Shown here one piece after another: positions 57,570-64,000 of a DNA stretch of 64,000 nt (position 1 is the stretch's first letter; every line of letters starts with the position of its first letter). A program made the translations under genes and the position numbers. Below the pieces are notes generated by a model. The model was not told where the DNA came from and made no database searches. It worked only from the letters and a program-made list of their open reading frames with translations. Source of the stretch: Heterocephalus glaber (lineage: Eukaryota > Chordata > Mammalia > Rodentia > Bathyergidae); assembly GCF_000247695.1 (NCBI RefSeq), contig NW_004624734.1:12870740-12934739 (forward strand), read 5' to 3'.

Positions 57570-58126
57570 GAGCCTTCACGTAAATGGGTCCAGTCATGCC
57601 TGCCAGTAAGAAGCCAGAAAGCTCAGGAATTAGTGTGTCCAGTGGACTGAGTCAGTGTTACCCAGGCAGCGCTTTCTCCAAGGCCCTTCAGGAAGACGAT
57701 GACCTCGACTTTTCCCTGCCTGACATCAGATTAGAAGAGGGGACCATGGAAGATGAGGAGCTGACCAACCTGAACTGGCTGCATGAGAGCAAGAACTTGC
57801 TGAAGAGCTTCGGGGAGTCGGTCCTCAGGAGTGTCAGCCCCGTCCAGGACTTGGACGACGACACCCCTCCGTCCCCCGCCCACTCTGACATGCCCTACGA
57901 TGCCAGGCAGAACCCCAACTGCAAGCCCCCATACTCCTTTAGCTGCCTCATATTTATGGCCATCGAGGACTCTCCGACCAAGCGCCTGCCAGTGAAGGAT
58001 ATCTACAACTGGATCTTGGAACATTTTCCATATTTTGCGAATGCACCTACTGGGTGGAAAAACTCAGTGAGACATAATTTGTCACTGAATAAGTGTTTTA
58101 AGAAAGTGGACAAAGAGAGGAGTCAG
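57570..58126 (+). other. FOXN3: FOXN3 exon with splice acceptor and donor
   Basis: The exon is bounded by a pyrimidine-rich acceptor (tract at about 57546-57567, AG at 57568-57569) and a strong donor CAG|GTAAGC at 58126/58127. It carries 14 bases of 5' UTR before the ATG at 57584. Reading on into the intron gives 11 unrelated residues and a stop, which confirms that coding ends at the donor. Confidence 0.95.
57584..58126 (+). CDS. FOXN3: FOXN3 first coding exon, residues 1-181 (partial gene)
   Basis: This encodes the N-terminal part of the forkhead repressor FOXN3 (checkpoint suppressor 1), a nuclear DNA-binding protein. Seen: an acidic N-terminal region with [16 protein letters not shown] at about residues 37-52, the segment [20 protein letters not shown] at 60-79, and a Pro/Asp-rich linker at 84-105. 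The forkhead domain starts with [14 protein letters not shown] at 114-127 (helix 1). Helix 2 lies around [15 protein letters not shown] (137-151). The recognition helix is [15 protein letters not shown] (158-172), with the Asn160/Arg163/His164 DNA contacts expected of the family. Translation is open to a GT donor after Gln181 (phase 0), which cuts the domain before the wing region; that part must lie in the next exon, outside the window. The start is well fixed: an in-frame TAA sits directly before the ATG (57581-57583). The start context is weak (T at -3), and Met5 has a better one (G at -3). Family knowledge: FOXN3 binds both RYAAAYA-type and GACGC-type sites and represses transcription. The sequence is specific enough to separate it from FOXN2. 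Confidence 0.97.
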
Positions 58127-58196
58127 GTAAGCCTCTTGTCTGGAACTGAAAGATTTTTTTAATTGAAAAATTTTCTCTATTAAAACTGACTTTATA

Positions 58197-58289
58197 GGGC
58201 TGGGGATTTAGCTCAGTGGTTTCACTGCCTGCCGCGCAAGCACAAGGACCTGAATTCGATCCCTGGTACCAAAAAAACAAAAACAAAAC
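58197..58289 (+). repeat. ID SINE, young, 70 bases past the FOXN3 donor
   Basis: GGGCTGGGGATTTAGCTCAG, ATTCGATCCCTGGTACC and an A/C tail. Target duplication AAAACTGACTTTATA (58182-58196) and AAAACTGAATTTATA (58290-58304), one mismatch. Confidence 0.95.
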
Positions 58290-58855
58290 AAAACTGAATT
58301 TATATTTACTACACTGAAGGAGTAGTTAATAAATGGTTTTACTTTATTAAATTCATTTAGGTAGTTGTGAAGAACTTCCTTTTCCTTAAGCATATTGGTT
58401 TTGTGTTGGTACCTACTTGAGGGATACATGCTGGTGGGGCTTTCCATAATCACACCACAGTGGTTTGGAGTATCATCCCTCTGTGTGGATGGCTTTAGAA
58501 GTCAAAGAAAAATCTGTATTCCCAGAGCAGCCGTTAACCATGAGGTGGCTATAAATGACAAAAGTTGCCACCAAGAGCTAGGGAAAAATGGCATTTGTTT
58601 GCTTTCTCATTATTAACTTGTAGAAAGGCGACCTCTCCAAGATTCTAGAATAAATGGACAGTGATGCACTTCGGTAGGATACTGGATGGGGTATACTTCC
58701 ATACCCCAGCATCAATCTGAGACATGCGTTGCTGGTCTTCTGTGAAATCTGGTACATAGATAAGTGTTTGGCAATCTTGAAAGTACCCGAGTATGAAAAA
58801 TTGGCTCAGAGTAAGGTTCCTGTTAGAGACTGATTATAAAATCTCAGCTAGTGTA

Positions 58856-58945
58856 GGGCCAGGGGTTTAGCTCAGTGGTTCCACCACCTGCCTCGCAAGC
58901 GTAAGGTCCCAAGTTCGATCCCCGGTACCAAAAAAAAAACAAAAA
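58856..58945 (+). repeat. ID SINE, young
   Basis: GGGCCAGGGGTTTAGCTCAG, CCAAGTTCGATCCCCGGTAC and an A tail. Flanks CAGCTAGTG and CAGCTAATG are an imperfect target duplication. Confidence 0.95.
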
Positions 58946-59321
58946 CAGCTAATGCTTCATGCTCAGCTAAAAGAGGATGGTTTTAATAATTTTACTTTTT
59001 TTGAAGGAGCATCATAGGTCCGGTACGATACACTAGGGATAGTACTGGCAGGTGGAAAACAAAACTGGGACCTAACTTGGAGTTTTGGAAAGTAATACAA
59101 TGACAGTTGAAAGAAATTGTCAGAAAATTTCCCTCCGTGTCACTATGTTTCCAGCTTTATTTTTCATGTTACTGATGCTCTTGCAGGCAGCTGGTGTCCT
59201 GCTTTTCATGCTTGTTGAAGTTTGGGCTGAGGCACAGGACACCATTGTGTGGAGCAAGCAGCAGCACCAGTCTGGGGTCTTTTAATATCTTTCTCTCCAG
59301 AAATATGTTTCTGGGTTTTTT

Positions 59322-59398
59322 TTTTGGTACCGGGGATAGAACTCGGGTCCTTTCGCTTGCGGGGCAGGTGGCAAAACCACTGAGCTAAATCCTCGGTC
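59322..59398 (-). repeat. ID SINE, young
   Basis: GGTACCGGGGATAGAACTCG to CCACTGAGCTAAATCCTCGG, minus strand. Confidence 0.94.
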
Positions 59399-61067
59399 CT
59401 GCTTCTGTTTTGAGTAGACTCTTGAGCCTGAGAATATTCTACTTGCCTTTGACGTTGAATATGAATAATGAAGTGGTCACCTGGGGTTTATGTTGGAGAT
59501 GGTGGTGGCGATGCTGGGTTTGGGAGTGGGAAAAAGAAAGATATGGCTACCAAGGAGCTTGACTTTGATCCCTGAGTCCCTTGGTGCTTGGATGGAATGT
59601 GCAAATGGGAATATTTGTAAGTCTTCTGGCGTCCTCATTCCCAAGGGTCTTATTTTTTCTATAGCAGTAACAGTCAACGTGTGCCACTTAATGAGGAAGG
59701 ACAATTCCAGAGTCAGTGAAACCTTTTGTTGTCTCCAGGTATCCAGTTCCCTCTCTCCTTTCATCCATTTCTCAGGCTGGCCATTTGGAGACCAAACCCT
59801 AGAGTTGGCTCTGTTGGTGCTTTGTGGTCATTCTAGGAACTTAGAAGAGACTCAGCACTCCCGTGTAAAGATCCAGGCTCTGGTATTAACAGCTTCTGTA
59901 TAGGGGAAATCTGTGTGGCCAGAAAAGGAAAGTCTGAGGAACAATTCCACACTTAAAATGTAGAGAAGAAAGTTCTGATCAGGGGCCCCCAAAGCCTCAT
60001 GTCACTGATAAAGCAGTGAACAAGGCCTTTAGTTTGCGCTGAGTGATGCTGCAAGTTACAGCTTGCTTGCGTCTCTGTGTTTGACATAATGCTGGTGTGC
60101 ACATAAAAGAAATTCAGCAAATGCACACTCTGAAATGTTAAACAAGACCAAGGCTGAAGTATACAGTGAGACCTGCAAGGGTTATTCATCATCATCCCTG
60201 GGAGTGTGGCGAGCCAGTGTTAGGTGGTATGTTAAAGCTTACTTGGAGGAACTCCATCTACTCCCCACCTCCTGGACCCCGCATTGGATCCTGGGAGTCA
60301 TGTTTTCCGGGGGTGTTGGCTGTCAGTGTGGTAAACAGATATCATCTGTTGAAAGGGAGTGGTTTGAAGAATTTGAGATTGTTAATCTTGTGAAATGTTG
60401 AGTCCTGGCTTCCTAGTTGCTCTGACCTGTATTGACATGTTTCTGATCAAACGTCAGTCAGTTTTGTGGTTGGGAGTTTGTTCCCAGTATTTGCAGTGCT
60501 GTGAGAACAGCGATAGAGTTGTGAGCATTTTCTCTTTTCTCCCCTTTCTTTGGGTGACCCTGGGGCCAGCTGATGGCTGCTCTGAGAGGTGCGACTGCCA
60601 GGTACACTCAGGTTCTCCCAGGTGTGCTCAGGTATAACCAGGTATTTTAAGGGCCCTGGCCTGTTTACTTGGGGTTTTCTCCTGGGCTCACTGAGTAAAC
60701 GGAAAAACAGCACCTCCCTGATGCTTTTCCCAGTGAAAGCCCCTTCAGTTGGGCAGGTACACTTGTTTTTTTTTCTCCCCAGGGAATTTTACCTGGCAGT
60801 AGCTCCCATTCCAGGTTCAGTCTCAACGCAAGTCACTAAGTAGGTCCAAATGTTGGTAAGAAATGCATTAGATGAAGATGGGAATGGAGGCCTGGCAAAT
60901 TACATGGACAAAGGTAGATGTTTCACTTTTTTTTTTAAAGTGGAGAACGCATTTAAAGGTGGCATAGCAGTAAGAACGTGGAATCCTGTGGTTCCTTGTC
61001 CTCAAGGGCTTGGATGGAACAGACCACTGGACAGCTGTTTGGCTGGGCTGGCAGGGTGTGAAGGTTC

Positions 61068-61235
61068 TGGGTTGCATCAGAAGCACCTGTGGCATTTGAA
61101 AGCAATTACCATTTCTCCAGGGCCCCTCCCTGGTGAGCTTGATTCGAGATGGGTTGGGAACAATTGATAGTTCAGGTAAGCTTCATAGGTAATGCTGATG
61201 CATGGCCAGGTATGAGAATCCCTGAACCAGACGCT
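61068..61235 (+). mobile_element. MER5A-like hAT relic
   Basis: GGTTGCATCAGAAGCACCTG, TCCAGGGCCCCTCCCTGGTG and GGTAATGCTGATGCATGGCC match the order of a MER5A element. Confidence 0.65.
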
Positions 61236-61342
61236 CTCCTGGCTTCTTTCCAATCGCTGAGATGTCATCAAGCACATTGTCTCATGAATGAGTAAGTCAA
61301 AAGAAAAGCCTTTTGCTTCTGTTTTAGCTCCTAAAAGACTTC

Positions 61343-61436
61343 AAGGCTGGGATTTGGCTCAGTGGCACTGTGCCTGCTTTGCAAGTGCAAGGTCCTGAGT
61401 TCAATCCCTGGTACCGAAAAAAAAAAATGAATAAAT
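61343..61436 (+). repeat. ID SINE, young
   Basis: GGCTGGGATTTGGCTCAGTG, TGAGTTCAATCCCTGGTACC and an A-rich tail. AAAAGACTTCAA occurs on both sides (about 61331-61342 and 61437-61448). Confidence 0.94.
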
Positions 61437-62245
61437 AAAAGACTTCAAAGGCTAGAGTTTTATTTTCTAATCACGAACATTTTTAAACATACGCAGAACT
61501 GGAGAGAAGAACATGAATCTATACACCACACCCAGATTCAGTAGTTAATGAAGATTTGCCTTACTTCATTCTGTGTCATTGTTACTGCTGAAGTATTTTG
61601 AAGCAAATTCTAGATCTTAATGTCATTTTAACATACTTTAGTATGTATGAGAATAATTGGTAATTTCTTATATAAACCATGTTACCATCGTTCCCCTGAT
61701 GAGCAGTTCATTAGTGTCGCCTAATAGGTTTAATTCAGATGTCCCTGTTTGTTTACAATGTTTGTTGGAATCAGTATCCAAACATGGTTTGTGCCTTGCA
61801 GGTGGCAAGGTTGCACTGTTGTCCTTACATTCTTTGTAGTCTACAGCACTCCTATCCCCTTCTTATTTTCACCTTTCCTTGTTAAAGAGAACCATCACTT
61901 AGCCTGGAGAATGCCCCACCTTTTGCTTGATTCCTTGTGATTTCATTTAACTTGTTTTTCCATCTCCTTGAGTGAAAGTACGCACTGAAGCCTAGATCCC
62001 ATTTTGATTCTGGGGCCTTATCCCTAAACTGCTGGGGGCAGATGTCTTGTGTGTAGTCCGAAGCCTGGGTGACCCACTCCTATAGGTCAAGCCACGGGTT
62101 CAGGTGGGGTCAGCTGTTCCCAACCCTAAAGATCCACATCTGCCTTTCATCTTACAATTTCACTTTTGGATGATTTTTTGCTAAATTAATTGAGATTGAG
62201 CTTTAAAGTCTGGGCTTATGTTTTTACCTCCTAAGTATAGGTCTT

Positions 62246-62337
62246 TTTCTTTTTCTTTTTTTGGTACGGCGGATCGAACTCAGGACCTTGCGTTTTTTGA
62301 GGCAGGTGCGGTGCCACTGAGCTAAATCCCCAGCTCC
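62246..62337 (-). repeat. ID SINE, young
   Basis: GGTACGGCGGATCGAACTCA to CCACTGAGCTAAATCCCCAG. Target duplication AGTATAGGTCTT (62234-62245) and AGTGTAGGTCTT (62338-62349), one mismatch. Confidence 0.95.
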
Positions 62338-62874
62338 AGTGTAGGTCTTAATTAGGATTATTAGATCAGCAGGTGCCAACCTCTCTGGGTACTTGTATGC
62401 AAGAAGTAAGGTACAGTTATTTTTTATAGATTAGATTATAATGGCTCAGGTGTGTGTTTCTATTTCTGTGCTTTTTCTTTACTTCCCCTCTTGCCATTTT
62501 AGCAAAAACATTGTTAGCATCAGAAGGTTTACTAAGGAAACACTGTACAAAGTGTATTTACTATTTCCAGGGCTGAGTACTTTGAATATTATTTTAGATT
62601 ATGAAGGAGGACAACTTGGCTGAAAGAGGGCTGGGCTGGAAGGCGGGACTCCTGCTTCCAGTTTGGATGCCGGAGCACCTGGTCGTGTGGAGGCTGTGTT
62701 TTTTCGCATAAGGAAACAGGAGTTGGCTTTGTTCAGGGTTTTCTGACCTGGGAGTCTTTGGGTGTGGTGCCCTGATGACCAACCACCTGCAACTACTGGC
62801 AGCCTGTCTTGGATCAATACTTACTTATTTTCTAGGGAGAGGAGTCTGAGATTTTGTTCGCTTAGTTTTTAGGA

Positions 62875-63082
62875 TGTGTGTGTGTGTTGGGGGGGGGGGA
62901 ATAAAAGGGATTGAACCCAGGGCATTTGCACTGACCTCCATCCTCAGCCCTTTATTTTTAATTTTTATTTTGAGACAGGGTCTCACTAAGTCACTCAGTT
63001 GCCCAGTCTGGGCTCAAGTTTGCCATCCTCCTGCCTCTGCCTCCAAGGGTGCTGGGATTACAAGACTGCCGCCATGCCTGGC
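62875..63082 (-). repeat. B1-dID SINE
   Basis: TG/G-rich tail, ID-like half (GGGATTGAACCCAGGGCATT) and B1 half (TTTTGAGACAGGGTCTCACT, GTGCTGGGATTACAAGACTG). Perfect target duplication TAGTTTTTAGGA at 62863-62874 and 63083-63094. Confidence 0.95.
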
Positions 63083-63194
63083 TAGTTTTTAGGAATGGAC
63101 ACCTAGGAAGGCGAGGAGCCACTGGTATTCTGAACAATAGTGATCAGGTATAGAATGTCTGCCTTATGCTTGTCGTGTGCCTTGTCCCTTTCTT

Positions 63195-63310
63195 CCTCAC
63201 CATGGCTCTGCCAGATAAAGGGTTCAACTCTGTTTAATTAAGTGACTTGCCAGAGGTCACACAGTGGCAAATAGGAGCTCACTCTAATTCCTGGCAGTTC
63301 CGAAGGGGGT
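63195..63310 (-). repeat. MIR
   Basis: TTTAATTAAGTGACTTGCCA followed by GAGGTCACACAGTGGCAAAT, minus strand. Confidence 0.75.
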
Positions 63311-63747
63311 GTGCTTGACCTCGGTGGTTGATTATGCCTCAGTCTGGTGATCACTGTGGATGTCCTGTATGTGCTTCCTCGACGTGCTCTGTGAACTGGG
63401 TTTGTTGGGATTAAAATAACCCAAATGAACCCAAGATTAACTCTGGGTTGTGGGATAGAGGAAGAAATATTATAGAGAATAAATGTAAGATGCATTTAGA
63501 GAATATTCTTGTGCTGTCAAAATGGGACCACATTTGTCTTTGTCAGTAAATGCAAGAGTCTTGCATTTGCAGAAAGCCATTTGCTGTCTCTTGGCTCTTG
63601 GTTTTCAGGCTTTGACCCAGGTCCCCTGCCTTGCAAGATCCTTCTGCTAGCTTCTCAGCAGCATCCTCTTTTGTGTCTTTAGTTGCATTGTTGTGGCTGC
63701 CTTGATGTCCTGAATTGATTCAAAACATTTACCTTTCCTGGTCATTT

Positions 63748-64000
63748 TTTTCTTTTTTTTTTTTTTTAAGCAAAACATTTATTGGTACATTTTAGGTACA
63801 CGTAATAATACTCATCATGAGGAATTTGCACCCATACATGATATATCCTGCCTCTTTTTTTCCTATCTTGCCCTCTCAAATCCCCTCCCCTCTATGTACA
63901 AAAGCTTTGTTCCCATTTTTTCCTTCCATTTTTACTTTTTTTTTCTTGTCCCTTCCTTTCTCCCTCCCCCTCCCTTGTTCCCCTTCTCATTTGAACATTT
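63748..64000 (-). mobile_element. L1 LINE 3' end, minus strand, runs off the window
   Basis: T run (poly-A tail in reverse), then AACATTTATTGGTACATTTT and AGGTACACGTAATAATACTC. The C-rich tract CCTCCCTTGTTCCCCTTCTC matches the L1 fragment at 55.9 kb. Confidence 0.88.

Larger units (their letters stand above)
58127..64000 (+). other. FOXN3: Start of the FOXN3 intron after the first coding exon (runs off the window)
   Basis: No further forkhead exon is visible: the expected continuation of the domain (SIGKGSLW in the family) is absent from all frames. The interval holds ID elements at about 58197, 58856, 59322, 61343 and 62246, a MER5A-like relic (61068-61235), a B1-dID (62875-63082), a MIR (63195-63310) and an L1 3' end at the window edge. 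The stretches 59400-61067 and 61450-62233 look unique, with nothing recognisable. Confidence 0.8.

Overview
This is a stretch of rodent nuclear genome. Protein-coding sequence is a small fraction of it. The rodent assignment rests on two SINE families found throughout: tRNA-Ala-derived ID elements (box A TAGCTCAGTGGT, box B GTTCGATCCC, A-rich tail) and monomeric 7SL-derived B1 elements, often fused to an ID-like right half (B1-dID). B1-dID dimers point away from mouse and rat, towards the squirrel/dormouse/beaver side of rodents. The youngest ID subfamily (core GGTTCCGCTGCCTGCC, end CCCCGGTACC) makes me suspect a beaver-like castorimorph, but that is a guess.

The only gene I can support is FOXN3 (CHES1, a forkhead repressor), on the + strand at the right end. 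A CpG-island promoter region spans about 52.1-54.05 kb and is interrupted by a 100-base assembly gap. It contains a 5' UTR exon ending at a CAG|GTGAGT donor at 53653/53654. A 3.9 kb intron follows, then the first coding exon at 57570-58126. That exon encodes residues 1-181, including helices 1-3 of the forkhead domain, and ends at a phase-0 donor. The rest of the window is the start of the next intron, and the remaining exons lie beyond it.

The 51 kb to the left is non-coding. It is either intergenic upstream sequence or the first intron of a longer FOXN3 transcript starting further upstream; the sequence alone does not decide. It holds about 60 young SINEs (many with readable target-site duplications), seven MaLR-type LTRs, L1 3' ends, an L2 copy, many MIRs, MER5A-like hAT relics, microsatellites and one 610-base assembly gap inside an L1. 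I see no tRNA, rRNA, CRISPR, bacterial-type system or intact transposon gene.

The points most worth a second look are: a ladder of four SINEs inserted repeatedly at one target site (50.55-51.26 kb); a predicted upstream ORF that, after splicing of the 5' UTR exon, overlaps the FOXN3 start codon; an RFX/PBX/CCAAT motif cluster just downstream of the 5' UTR exon; an ID element whose flanking repeats enclose extra non-SINE sequence (28.5 kb); and assembly gaps placed exactly at G-quadruplex-prone or GC-extreme sequence.
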